Source: Niastella vici
Lineage (GTDB): Bacteria > Bacteroidota > Bacteroidia > Chitinophagales > Chitinophagaceae
Direction: 5' to 3'
Assembly (NCBI RefSeq): GCF_002077945.1
Contig: NZ_LVYD01000058.1
Location: 186,001 to 250,000 of the forward strand
Length of the DNA: 64,000 nt
How positions within the stretch are numbered: the stretch's first letter is position 1; every line of letters starts with the position of its first letter. The notes under the pieces were generated by a model. The model worked only from the letters and a program-made list of their open reading frames with translations, did not search any database and was not told the DNA's origin. Positions 1 through 8,139 of this stretch are shown here, piece by piece. The translations under genes and the position numbers were made by a program.

Positions 1-236
1 TCATTGGGCAGCTGCACAGTGAGCTTATCATTTTTTTGCGTTATGGTGGTATGGCTGCTGAGCTGGTTAGCCCGGCTGGTACCATCTATCACCTGCTGGT
101 ATTGCAGTTCTTCCTTGTAGTATTCTTTCGATACCAGGTCGTAGCGGGTATTCATACTTTGAACAACCAGGTAAACGATCATTGAGGCAAAAGCTACAAA
201 GCCGATGGTTAATTTATGTCCCCAGTTTAATGTCAT
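1..236 (-). CDS. ccoH: FixH/CcoH family protein, cut by the left window edge
   Basis: The leftward frame starts at an ATG at 234-236 and stays open to base 1, giving 78 codons plus two bases with no stop, so the C-terminus lies outside the window. The protein starts MTLNWGHKLTIGF and has one membrane segment at about residues 10-27, followed by a polar domain. FixH/CcoH proteins are small single-pass inner-membrane factors needed for assembly or stability of cbb3 oxidase. The position directly behind ccoG, 23 bp apart, is the usual ccoGH order and is the main support, since the family itself is poorly conserved. Confidence 0.85.
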   Translation of the reverse strand, partial: MTLNWGHKLTIGFVAFASMIVYLVVQSMNTRYDLVSKEYYKEELQYQQVIDGTSRANQLSSHTTITQKNDKLTVQLPN

Positions 237-259
237 GATTGTTTGTTTTAATAGTGAAC

Positions 260-1687
260 TTACTCTGCTACCGGTCCCAGAAAATTGGTGCTGATCACAT
301 CAACCCGTTCATTTCCGTTATACAGGCCAATTTTGATCGGTAATTTTCTTTCATGAATGATATTCGCCGGTAATACCACAAAGAAAGTACCGGCGCCCTG
401 TCCTTCTTCTTTAACGGTAATATAATTATGTTCGCCAATGATCTGTATCTGGCCACTAACGCCTTCCAGCTTCAGTTTTAACGGAATGCTACTGATCGTT
501 TTATTGGCCACTTTAATATTGTACAGGTTGCTTACACTATCTGTTCCTCTTTGCTGATACAACATACCCGGCGTACGCATGATGGTGGCATCAACATCCT
601 TACGGGTAAATAGCAATAAGCCCAGCAGAATAACCAGAATACTTAACAACACCGTATACAATTTCATACGGCCGGTATATTTCAGCGGTTCCCGGTTCTC
701 GATGCCATTTTCAGAAGCATACCTGATCAATCCCAGCGGTTTATTGATCCTTTCCATGATGGTATCACAGGCATCTATACAGGCGGTGCAACCAACACAT
801 TCCATTTGCGTGCCATTGCGAATATCAATACCGGTTGGACAAACCTTTACGCATTGCATGCAATCGATGCAATCGCCATGATCTTCCGTTACCTTTTTTG
901 TGTACTTGCCCCGCGGCTCACCGCGTTTATAGTCATAGGCAACGATCATGGAGTTGCGATCTAACAGCACGCCCTGCAGGCGGCCGTAAGGACATACAAC
1001 CGTACAGGCCTGTTCCCTGAAAAAGGCATACACAGCATAAAATATTCCTGAAAAGATCAGAATAGAAAACAAACCGCCTACATGCTCATGTACCGGTTCG
1101 GTAATTATTTTACCCAGTGCTTTTACGCCTATGATATAGGCCAGGAAGGTATTGGCGATGATGAACGAGAACAGATAGAATACCACATGTTTGGTAGTCT
1201 TTTTGAATAGTTTTTTCCCGGTCCAGGGGGCTTTTGCCAGTAAACGTTGTTCGGCCGCATTGCCTTCAATGAAGTATTCTATTTTTCGAAAGAACATTTC
1301 CATGAAGATGGTTTGCGGACAAACCCAGCCACAGAACAGCCGGCCAAATGCGGCGGTGAACAAAACAATGAATACAATAAAAGTGATCATGGCCAGGCCA
1401 AAGATGAAGAAATCCTGCGGCCAGAACACTTTACCAAAGATGATAAAATGAGCTTCAGTTACATCGAACAGGAACAAAGGCCGGCCGTGCACATAAATAA
1501 ATGGTAAGGAAAAGAAAAGGATAAAGAAGAACCAGCTTATATAGGTTCTTGCAGCATACCATTTCCCCTTTGGTTTTTGCGCAAAGATCCATTTCCGTTT
1601 GCCCGATTCATCAACCGTAGCGATGCGGTCGCGGAACGATTCGTTCTTTTCTATTGACACGGGGGCGCTATTTGTTCCTGTTTCCAA
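260..1687 (-). CDS. ccoG: cbb3 oxidase accessory protein CcoG (FixG/RdxA)
   Basis: This is a 475-residue membrane ferredoxin-like protein. Membrane segments lie at roughly residues 45-65, 90-115, 165-185, 205-225 and 340-360. A CGWVCPQT motif follows the second segment. Two classical 4Fe-4S motifs, CIDCMQCVKVCP and CVGCTACIDAC, lie near residues 275-310. The C-terminal part is an Ig-like periplasmic domain. CcoG is thought to reduce copper for delivery to the CuB site of the cbb3 oxidase. The gene sits 8 bp behind ccoP and ahead of ccoH, so it is cotranscribed with the oxidase. Length and motif order are typical of the family. Confidence 0.96.
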   Translation of the reverse strand: METGTNSAPVSIEKNESFRDRIATVDESGKRKWIFAQKPKGKWYAARTYISWFFFILFFSLPFIYVHGRPLFLFDVTEAHFIIFGKVFWPQDFFIFGLAMITFIVFIVLFTAAFGRLFCGWVCPQTIFMEMFFRKIEYFIEGNAAEQRLLAKAPWTGKKLFKKTTKHVVFYLFSFIIANTFLAYIIGVKALGKIITEPVHEHVGGLFSILIFSGIFYAVYAFFREQACTVVCPYGRLQGVLLDRNSMIVAYDYKRGEPRGKYTKKVTEDHGDCIDCMQCVKVCPTGIDIRNGTQMECVGCTACIDACDTIMERINKPLGLIRYASENGIENREPLKYTGRMKLYTVLLSILVILLGLLLFTRKDVDATIMRTPGMLYQQRGTDSVSNLYNIKVANKTISSIPLKLKLEGVSGQIQIIGEHNYITVKEEGQGAGTFFVVLPANIIHERKLPIKIGLYNGNERVDVISTNFLGPVAE

Positions 1688-1695
1688 TGATTGAT

Positions 1696-2904
1696 CTATT
1701 TATTCGTGACTACAGCCGCTTTACTGGCAGCCGAATCAGTTTTATTATTGCTATTATCTTCTTTATACAACTCACCCTGCTGTGCTTTGGCATTGGGCGG
1801 GTTACTGCCATGTATTGATTTAATATAGCTGGCAACATGGGCTATTTGTACGGGCGACAGATCGTCTTTCCAGCTGCGCATACCTTTTTCGGGCCAGCCA
1901 TATTTAATGGTTTTGAAAACATCTTTAATACCCCCGCCATGTAACCAGTAATCATCAGTTAAGTTGGGACCTACAATTCCTTCACCGGCTTTGCCATGAC
2001 AGGCAGCGCAGTTTTGGGTAAATACTTTTTGACCATCGGTAATATCTGCGGCATCGGTTAACAGCTTTACGGTATTTTCATCTACGTTATTGGCACTTTT
2101 TTTCAGGTATTCGGCCTTTTGTTCTTCAGCCTGTGTCATGGCTATCTGCAGTTCTTCCCCGCTCAACGGCGCTGAATGTGAAACGTGGTAGCGCCACAGA
2201 TAGATCACTGCAAAAAGGATAGATGCATAAAACCCATACAACCACCAGGGTGGCAAGCGGTTATCCAGCTCCCTGATGCCATCGTATTCATGCCCCAGGT
2301 CCATTTCTGCTTCCTGTTCAACCGGTTTGAATTTGTTTAATTTGGCCCAGATGGTAACACGTGGTTTTTGTACAGTGGCTGCGTTTGAGGCTAATTGTTG
2401 TTTAAGTTTTTCTTTTGCCAGGAAAGTGCGCAACTGATACAGGAGGGCAAGCAACACAAGGAGTTCAATGCCAATAACGCCTACTATAGCATAAAAAGCA
2501 GTAGCCGATAAACTGCCAAACGAAGTGGCGGTTTGTACTGCTGTGGTAGCTGGTGCATCGGCATTCTGTGCAAAAACAGGCGCCGCAAACAACAACAATG
2601 CAATGGTCGTTACTATTACAGTAGTGGAAGCGCCGGCCTTTTGCTGCTCGCGTTCTTTTTCCCTTTGATAATAAAAACTGGCAGCGCCTAACACCACATG
2701 GGCCAGTAACCCAATGGCCAGTAACAGAATGAGCATAATGATGACCATGAGTATTACAAACGGATCGTCAATCGATGATGGTTTGCCTGGCTGCCCGTCA
2801 CCCGCTGCAAAAGCAGCAGGTGTTGCGCATATCAGGGCAGCCCCTATCATCATTGCTTTCCACAATTGATTGCTGATTTTTCTATACCAAAAAATACCGG
2901 GCAT
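1696..2904 (-). CDS. ccoP: cbb3-type cytochrome c oxidase subunit III (CcoP), single-haem form
   Basis: The protein has 402 residues. The N-terminal half has a signal-like segment (about 15-35) and further hydrophobic stretches near 50-75, 95-112 and 135-157, then a membrane segment at about 220-238 that matches the classical CcoP anchor. Only one c-type haem site is visible, CAACH at residues 299-303, with a likely distal Met in EKGMRSW. Proteobacterial CcoP has two haems. The long multi-segment N-terminus and the single haem fit the Bacteroidota form. CcoP feeds electrons from soluble cytochrome c into the CcoNO core. It lies between ccoQ and ccoG. The tail after about residue 375 is low-complexity Asn/Lys/Ala. 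Confidence 0.95.
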   Translation of the reverse strand: MPGIFWYRKISNQLWKAMMIGAALICATPAAFAAGDGQPGKPSSIDDPFVILMVIIMLILLLAIGLLAHVVLGAASFYYQREKEREQQKAGASTTVIVTTIALLLFAAPVFAQNADAPATTAVQTATSFGSLSATAFYAIVGVIGIELLVLLALLYQLRTFLAKEKLKQQLASNAATVQKPRVTIWAKLNKFKPVEQEAEMDLGHEYDGIRELDNRLPPWWLYGFYASILFAVIYLWRYHVSHSAPLSGEELQIAMTQAEEQKAEYLKKSANNVDENTVKLLTDAADITDGQKVFTQNCAACHGKAGEGIVGPNLTDDYWLHGGGIKDVFKTIKYGWPEKGMRSWKDDLSPVQIAHVASYIKSIHGSNPPNAKAQQGELYKEDNSNNKTDSAASKAAVVTNK

Positions 2905-2928
2905 ATAGTAATGTTTTTAGGTTCTTGT

Positions 2929-3087
2929 TTAGTCTAATGGAATACGGCTGATTTCATGGATCCTGTTCTTATCGGTTTTTATCACCCAGATCAACATGAC
3001 CAAAAAGAACAAACCGAAAATGGTGAAGGAGATCAACGGATAAATGCTTACACCGGTTATCTTTTCTAAATAATGTATAAACTTCAT
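2929..3087 (-). CDS. ccoQ: small cbb3 oxidase subunit CcoQ-like (52 aa)
   Basis: This short leftward frame fills the gap between ccoNO and ccoP. It starts at ATG 3085-3087 and stops at 2929-2931. The 52-residue product begins MKFIHYLEKITGVSIYPL, has one membrane helix (about residues 17-37) and a short charged tail containing KTDKNRIHEI. CcoQ/FixQ proteins are single-pass peptides of about 50-60 residues that stabilise the cbb3 complex. Their sequence is weakly conserved, so the call rests on size, topology and position. The gene is 5 bp behind the ccoNO stop, so translation is probably coupled. Confidence 0.85.
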   Translation of the reverse strand: MKFIHYLEKITGVSIYPLISFTIFGLFFLVMLIWVIKTDKNRIHEISRIPLD

Positions 3088-3092
3088 GGTGT

Positions 3093-5207
3093 TTATTGTT
3101 TAGCGGTTGCTTTAATATCTTTTCCCAGCCGTTGCAGGTACGAGATCAGTGCTACGATCTCTGCATCTTTGGGCGTTTCTATTTTATCCATCTTCAGGCT
3201 CAGCCTGATACCATTGGCCTGAGTTAACAGGTCTTTGTTTGCCACCTGGTCGTAACCAGCGGGGTAGGGCACCCCCAGTTTTTGCATAGCCCTTATCTTG
3301 GCTGGTGTGGAGGCGGTATCGATCTTGTTATCGAGCAGCCAGCTGTACGATGGCATAATAGAACCGGGCGACATAATGCGGGGGTCCATCATATGGTTAT
3401 AATGCCAGCTGTCGGGATATTTACCACCTTCACGCGCCAGATCGGGTCCGGTTCTTTTTGAACCCCACTGAAATGGGTGATCGTATACGAATTCACCGGC
3501 TTTGGAATATTCGCCATAGCGCGCTACTTCATCGCGGAAGGGGCGTATCATTTGGGAGTGACAGGTATAACAACCTTCGCGCACATAAATATCACGGCCC
3601 TGCAGTTCAAGTGGGGTATAAGGTTGTACACTGGCAATGGTGGGTATATTGCTTTTTACCAGGAAAGTGGGAACCATTTCAACAGCACCGCCAATAGCTA
3701 CTACGATCAGGCTGAACACCAACAGGGTCATAGGCTTTTTCTCTATCCAGCGATGCCAGTGTTCTTTTACAGGAGCAGCATGTTTTTCCAGCGGTGCGGC
3801 TTCTGCTGCTTCGTTGGCAATGAATTTACCTTTCTTAATGGTTTTATAAAGATTGAATACCATCAGGAAGGCGCCTATCAGGTATAAGCTACCGCCAATG
3901 CTGCGGGTAATGTACATGGGAATAATGTGCGTAACGGTTTCAAGGAACTGGAATTTCAATTGCCCTTCTTCCGTAAACGTCTTCCACATTTGAGCCTGGG
4001 TAAATCCGGCCCAGTATAACGGTACTGCATATATTACGATGCCAATGGTGCCCAGCCAGAAGTGATTGGTGGCAAGTTTTTTTGAATGCAATGAAGTGCC
4101 CCACATACGTGGTATGAGCCAGTACAGCATACCAAAGGCCATAAAGCCGTTCCAGCCCAGCCCGCCAATGTGTACGTGAGCGATCGTCCAGTCGGTGAAG
4201 TGTGAAATGGCATTTACGTTTTTCAGCGACATCATGGGGCCTTCGAACGTAGCCATGCCATAACAGGTAACCGCCACTACAAAGAATTTCAGCACAGGTT
4301 CTTCGCGCACTTTATCCCAGGCGCCGCGCAAGGTGAACAACCCGTTCAGCATACCTCCCCAACTGGGTAACAACAGCATGATGCTGAAAACGGTGCCGAG
4401 CGATTGCGCCCAATCGGGCAAGGCTGTATATAACAGGTGGTGCGGACCAGCCCAGATATAAATAAAGATCAGCGCCCAGAAGTGAATGATAGAAAGCCTG
4501 TACGAATATACCGGTCTGTTAGCCGCTTTGGGCAGAAAATAATACATGAGACCCAGAATAGGTGTGGTAAGGAAAAATGCCACGGCATTGTGGCCATACC
4601 ACCATTGCACCAGGGCATCCTGCACTCCGGCGTACCAGCTATAACTTTTGAATAATGAAACAGGTATTTCAAATGAGTTTACAATATGCAACAGGGCTAC
4701 GGTTACCCAGGTAGCTATGTAGAACCAGATGGCTACATACAGGTGGCGTTCCCTTCTTTTTATAATGGTTCCAAACAAATTGATACCAAAAACGACCCAT
4801 ACCAGCGTAATGGCAATATCGATAGGCCATTCCAGTTCGGCATATTCCTTTCCGGTGGTGTAACCCAGTAACAGGGTGATGGCCGCGGCCACAATAATGC
4901 TCTGCCAGCCCCAGAAGTGGATCTTGCTTAATTTGTCGCTGAACATGCGTGCTTTACACAGACGTTGCAGCGAGTAATAAACACCGGTGAAAATACAGTT
5001 GCCTACAAATGCAAAGATCACTGCATTGGTATGTACGGGACGTAACCGGCCAAAGGTGGTAGGGGCAAAGTTTAGCGCAGCGCCCGGTGCGTAAAATTGG
5101 ATAGCCACCCATAAACCGGCCACCATACCCACAATACCCCAAAGCGCCGTGGCATAGGCGAATTGTTTTACGATCTTGTTGTCATAATGAAACTGCTCTA
5201 CTTGCAT
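3093..5207 (-). CDS. ccoNO: cbb3-type cytochrome c oxidase, fused subunits I and II (CcoN-CcoO)
   Basis: This 704-residue protein joins the catalytic and monohaem subunits, which are separate genes in Proteobacteria. Residues 1-460 are the 12-helix haem-copper core. Likely ligands are His59 (RPVHTN), His206 (WWYGHN), His256/His257 (GPHHLLY) and His344/His346 (AHVHIGG). A charged linker at about 460-490 leads to a membrane anchor (493-513) and the CcoO cytochrome c domain with CYTCH at 546-550. The distal Met is probably in the PGSIMPSY stretch. The enzyme reduces oxygen at low concentration and pumps protons. It follows ccoS by 41 bp and precedes ccoQ. The fusion is typical of Bacteroidota and the reading frame is intact across it. 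Confidence 0.97.
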   Translation of the reverse strand: MQVEQFHYDNKIVKQFAYATALWGIVGMVAGLWVAIQFYAPGAALNFAPTTFGRLRPVHTNAVIFAFVGNCIFTGVYYSLQRLCKARMFSDKLSKIHFWGWQSIIVAAAITLLLGYTTGKEYAELEWPIDIAITLVWVVFGINLFGTIIKRRERHLYVAIWFYIATWVTVALLHIVNSFEIPVSLFKSYSWYAGVQDALVQWWYGHNAVAFFLTTPILGLMYYFLPKAANRPVYSYRLSIIHFWALIFIYIWAGPHHLLYTALPDWAQSLGTVFSIMLLLPSWGGMLNGLFTLRGAWDKVREEPVLKFFVVAVTCYGMATFEGPMMSLKNVNAISHFTDWTIAHVHIGGLGWNGFMAFGMLYWLIPRMWGTSLHSKKLATNHFWLGTIGIVIYAVPLYWAGFTQAQMWKTFTEEGQLKFQFLETVTHIIPMYITRSIGGSLYLIGAFLMVFNLYKTIKKGKFIANEAAEAAPLEKHAAPVKEHWHRWIEKKPMTLLVFSLIVVAIGGAVEMVPTFLVKSNIPTIASVQPYTPLELQGRDIYVREGCYTCHSQMIRPFRDEVARYGEYSKAGEFVYDHPFQWGSKRTGPDLAREGGKYPDSWHYNHMMDPRIMSPGSIMPSYSWLLDNKIDTASTPAKIRAMQKLGVPYPAGYDQVANKDLLTQANGIRLSLKMDKIETPKDAEIVALISYLQRLGKDIKATAKQ

Positions 5208-5248
5208 ATTGGTATATTCTGATTTGAAAATATTGATAGGGTGATTGT

Positions 5249-5416
5249 TTATTGATCGGTGTTGGTTGGCTTTGCCGGAGGATTGTCGAACAGGATACGC
5301 TGTGGCGGCGAAAATTCATCATCAAATTGCCCATTGCGTACACTCCAGATAAAAGCGGCCAGAAAAATGGCTGCTACTGATATACTTGCGATCAACAAAA
5401 TGACTATTGCGCTCAT
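5249..5416 (-). CDS. ccoS: cbb3 oxidase maturation protein CcoS
   Basis: This is a small protein of 55 residues when read from ATG 5414-5416. An upstream in-frame ATG at 5443 would add nine residues, but that ATG lies within or upstream of the predicted -7 element and the start site, so it cannot be used from that promoter. The product has one N-terminal membrane helix (MSAIVILLIASISVAAIFLA) and the short tail WSVRNGQFDDEFSPPQRILF, which matches the CcoS pattern. CcoS is needed to insert haem and copper into the oxidase. It is the first gene of the leftward cco operon. Confidence 0.92.
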   Translation of the reverse strand: MSAIVILLIASISVAAIFLAAFIWSVRNGQFDDEFSPPQRILFDNPPAKPTNTDQ

Positions 5417-5440
5417 AAAGACGGTTGTTTGATACCTGTA

Positions 5441-5448
5441 CAAAAATA
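5441..5448 (-). promoter_or_regulatory. -7 element of the ccoS-ccoNO-Q-P-G-H operon
   Basis: The minus strand reads TATTTTTG, a perfect TAnnTTTG Bacteroidota -7 element, 25 bp upstream of the ccoS ATG. No TTG is seen at the -33 position, which fits a promoter that depends on an activator. The Fnr-type palindrome at 5494-5505 is centred 58.5 bp upstream of the G of this box. Confidence 0.7.
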
Positions 5449-5493
5449 TTTGCGTGGGGATAGTAGTTTAATGACATGCCTCAGCGTGAAGAC

Positions 5494-5505
5494 TGATTCT
5501 AATCA
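5494..5505. promoter_or_regulatory. Fnr/Crp-type operator upstream of ccoS
   Basis: The sequence TGATTCTAATCA is a perfect TGAT-N4-ATCA palindrome, the core of the Fnr consensus TTGAT-N4-ATCAA. It is centred at 5499.5, about 65 bp upstream of the expected start site of the ccoS operon, a spacing typical of class I activation. A second box of the same kind stands at the same distance from the ccoI -7 element. The regulator is probably the response-regulator/Crp fusion at 8140-9198. Confidence 0.72.
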
Positions 5506-5543
5506 TAAAGCCATCCCGAAAATTATTGGAATGGCTTATGATT
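5501..5543. repeat. imperfect inverted repeat behind ccoI, overlapping the Fnr box
   Basis: The arm at 5501-5516 (AATCATAAAGCCATCC) pairs with 5528-5543 with one bulge around an 11-base loop. It lies 62-104 bp past the ccoI stop and directly before the ccoS operator. No T-run follows on the minus strand, so it may be a weak ccoI terminator or part of the ccoS control region. Confidence 0.5.
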
Positions 5544-5604
5544 ATGAAAAAAGCAATATTCTAAGTATGAGGTGGGGCCTTTTTTGAAAAGGCTCACCTT
5601 GATT

Positions 5605-8001
5605 TTAACAGCGCAGCAGCTTCGCGGCTATATTGCTGGAACCGAAGGTCACCAGCAGAATGCTGAGCGAACTGGCAGGCATCAGGATGGCTGCGATCAG
5701 GGGCGACAGCACGCCCTGTACGGCAAAGCTGAGCCCAACGATATTATACACGATGGAAAGAACAAAACTGGCAATTACGATCTGTTTATTGGCTTTACAA
5801 AGGCGAATGAAGCGGTTCAGGCTACTCAATTCCCGGGCATCCATAATGGCATCGCTGGCGGGGGTGAAGTTGTTGCAATCATCGGTAATGGCAATACCCA
5901 CATTGCTTTGTTTCAATGCGCCGGCATCATTGAGGCCATCGCCGATCATCATTACCCGTTCACCTCTTTGCTGCAGCTTTTGGATGTATTGCAATTTGTC
6001 GGCGGGTTGCTGGTTGAACAGCAGTGCAGCTTCTGGCCCCATTATGCGTTGCAGGGTGCTGTGTTCGGTAGCATGATCGCCCGAAAGCACAGATAATTTA
6101 TAATGTGCAGCCAGCGACTGCACCAATGGCGCCACCGATTCGCGGTAATGATTTTGCAGGGAGAAATGACCGTATATTTTATCATCGATGGCAATAAATA
6201 CTTTTGAACCGTTATCGCCTGTACCGGAAATACCTGAAATAAAGCGTTGTGAACCGAGTGAGATCCAGTCTTTCCCCACCATACCTTCAATGCCTTTGCC
6301 GGGTATTTCGCGGAATTCTTCAATGGGCAGGCGTTTCAGTTTGCCGAAATGGGCTGTAATGGCGCGGCTGAGCGGGTGATTCGATGCAGCGGCCAGGCTG
6401 GCAATGGCCTGTTGCTGCTGTTTGCTCAATTCAACACCTTCGTATACGATCTCTTTTTGATTGGTGGCTGTTAATGTACCTGTTTTATCAAAAACAATAT
6501 GGGTAATGCCGGCCATGTCTTCAATGGTTTGCGCGCTGCGCAAATAAAATTTATTGCGGCCCAGAATGCGCAGGATATTACCATTGGTAAATGTATTGGA
6601 AAGCAGCAAGGCGCATGGACAGGCCACTATGAGCACGGCTGTGATCACATTCCATACTTTGTGGCTGTCGGTAAATGCCCAGTAGGTGGCTGCTATGGCG
6701 GCAATGGTAAATAATATCCAGGTGAAGTACCGGCTCAGCAGGTGCACAAAAGAAACGCTTTTGGTTTCATTGTTCTTTTTAAAGGTATCGGCCGACCATA
6801 ACCGCGTTAAATAGCTTTGCGCCACTTCTTTTATAACCAGTATTTCCATGGCGCCGCCGGTTTGTTTGCCACCGGCGTAAACCATTTCGCCCATTTCTTT
6901 ATTTACAGGTATTGATTCGCCGGTAACAAAGCTGTAATCGATACAGGCTTTTCCGCGGGTGCAAATGCCATCGGCAGGTATCAGCTCATTGCTGTGAATG
7001 AGCAGGGTGTCGCCTGCTTTTATTTCAGGCAATGATATGGGCGTTTCTATTCCATCTTTCACCAGCGTTGCCGCCACGGGAAAATAGGAGGTGAAATCGC
7101 GTTCAAAGGATAATTGCTGATAGGTTTTATCCTGCAGTACGCGGCCAATAAGCATAAAGAAAACAATACCGGTCATGGAATCAAAATAACCGGCTCCGGT
7201 TCCGCTCAATACTTCATACAGGCTGCGCGAAAAGGTTACGATGATGGCCAGTGCAATGGGCGCATCGATATTCAGGAATTTATGCCGCAGGCCTTTCCAG
7301 CCGCTTTCATAAAAAGGGAAGGCGCTGTAAAAGAAAACGGGCAATGCCAGCAAAACATTCAACCAGCGGAAAATGCCCTGCAATTGTATGTCGGCAGCTT
7401 CCAGTCCGAAGTATTCGGGGAAGCTCAGCAGCATAATATTGGCAAAACAAAAACCGGCTACGCCCAGCTGGTAGATGAGGCTTTTTTTAGCCCCGGGTTT
7501 ATGGTGTTGCAGACTTTGTAAACTAATATAGGGTTCGTACCCGATGCTGGTCAGCAGTTCGGCCAGTTTTTGCAGGGAATGGGTATGGTGGTCGAAAACG
7601 ATGCTCACTTCTTTACGGGTGAAATTCACCGTGGCGCTAATAACGGCCGGCTGCAGGTGGTGCAGGTTCTCGAGCAGGTACAGGCATGAGCTGCAATGGA
7701 TCTGCGGCAGGTAAAACGTAATGTGGGTTTGTTGTTCGTTGCTGAAAGAGATCAGTTGCCGCTGAATTACGGCATCTTCCAGGAAGGCGAACTTGTCTTT
7801 ACGAACGGGTATCCGCTGGGTAAGGCCGGGGTTTTCGTTGAGGTCGTAATAATTGCATAACCCGCTTTTATTCAATAATTGATATACCAGTTTGCAGCCT
7901 TCGCAGCAAAAATGTTTATCTTCAGCCGTAATGTTGGTGGTTGAGCAAACCTCGCCGCAATGAAAGCATACCAGTTGATTGTGTACTGTGGCTGAAGACA
8001 T
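5605..8001 (-). CDS. ccoI: cbb3-associated copper-translocating P-type ATPase (CcoI/FixI)
   Basis: From ATG 7999-8001 the protein has 798 residues. The frame extends upstream to 8061, but the predicted -7 element at 8021-8028 falls inside that stretch, so the MSSATVHNQL start is preferred. The N-terminus has a Cys-rich zinc-ribbon-like domain (CFHCGEVC and FCCEGC, residues 12-36) and a heavy-metal-associated domain with CSSC at 103-106. The P1B ATPase core follows, with the TGES loop, the CPC copper-site motif in VACPCALLLS, the DKTGTLT phosphorylation loop and GDGLND. CcoI exports or delivers copper for assembly of the CcoN active site. The gene is leftward, upstream of ccoS, and divergent from the regulator. 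Confidence 0.95.
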   Translation of the reverse strand: MSSATVHNQLVCFHCGEVCSTTNITAEDKHFCCEGCKLVYQLLNKSGLCNYYDLNENPGLTQRIPVRKDKFAFLEDAVIQRQLISFSNEQQTHITFYLPQIHCSSCLYLLENLHHLQPAVISATVNFTRKEVSIVFDHHTHSLQKLAELLTSIGYEPYISLQSLQHHKPGAKKSLIYQLGVAGFCFANIMLLSFPEYFGLEAADIQLQGIFRWLNVLLALPVFFYSAFPFYESGWKGLRHKFLNIDAPIALAIIVTFSRSLYEVLSGTGAGYFDSMTGIVFFMLIGRVLQDKTYQQLSFERDFTSYFPVAATLVKDGIETPISLPEIKAGDTLLIHSNELIPADGICTRGKACIDYSFVTGESIPVNKEMGEMVYAGGKQTGGAMEILVIKEVAQSYLTRLWSADTFKKNNETKSVSFVHLLSRYFTWILFTIAAIAATYWAFTDSHKVWNVITAVLIVACPCALLLSNTFTNGNILRILGRNKFYLRSAQTIEDMAGITHIVFDKTGTLTATNQKEIVYEGVELSKQQQQAIASLAAASNHPLSRAITAHFGKLKRLPIEEFREIPGKGIEGMVGKDWISLGSQRFISGISGTGDNGSKVFIAIDDKIYGHFSLQNHYRESVAPLVQSLAAHYKLSVLSGDHATEHSTLQRIMGPEAALLFNQQPADKLQYIQKLQQRGERVMMIGDGLNDAGALKQSNVGIAITDDCNNFTPASDAIMDARELSSLNRFIRLCKANKQIVIASFVLSIVYNIVGLSFAVQGVLSPLIAAILMPASSLSILLVTFGSSNIAAKLLRC

Positions 8002-8020
8002 AGGTAAAATTTTTAAGCAA

Positions 8021-8028
8021 CGAAAGTA
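8021..8028 (-). promoter_or_regulatory. -7 element of ccoI
   Basis: The minus strand reads TACTTTCG, one mismatch from TAnnTTTG, 20 bp upstream of the ccoI ATG. The Fnr-type box at 8073-8086 is centred 58.5 bp upstream of its last G, the same spacing as at ccoS. Confidence 0.6.
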
Positions 8029-8072
8029 AAATGGCATTGGGCGGGGGTAAATGATGATCATCAGCGGGGGGT

Positions 8073-8086
8073 ATGATCTTTATCAA
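8073..8086. promoter_or_regulatory. Fnr-type operator between ccoI and the response-regulator/Crp gene
   Basis: The minus strand reads TTGATAAAGATCAT, matching TTGAT-N4-ATCAA at all but the last base. It stands about 65 bp upstream of the expected ccoI start. For the rightward regulator gene its centre lies 27.5 bp upstream of the G of the -7 element, so it overlaps the -33 region of that promoter. Activation of ccoI with autoregulation of the regulator is the simplest reading. Confidence 0.72.
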
Positions 8087-8099
8087 GAATTAAAAAATA

Positions 8100-8107
8100 T
8101 ACCTTTG
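8100..8107 (+). promoter_or_regulatory. -7 element of the response-regulator/Crp gene
   Basis: TACCTTTG is a perfect TAnnTTTG element 32 bp upstream of the ATG at 8140. No clear TTG is present at -33. That region is occupied by the Fnr-type box. Confidence 0.65.
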
Positions 8108-8139
8108 TATTAATATTGAATCTTAACAATTTGTATAAT

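Noticed and set aside
5416-5443. Longer CcoS start at 5443
   Set aside because: The upstream ATG at 5443 lies inside the predicted -7 element (5441-5448), so it could not be transcribed from that promoter.
8001-8061. Longer CcoI start at 8061
   Set aside because: It overlaps the predicted -7 element and the extra sequence (IIIYPRPMPFYF) is not family-like.
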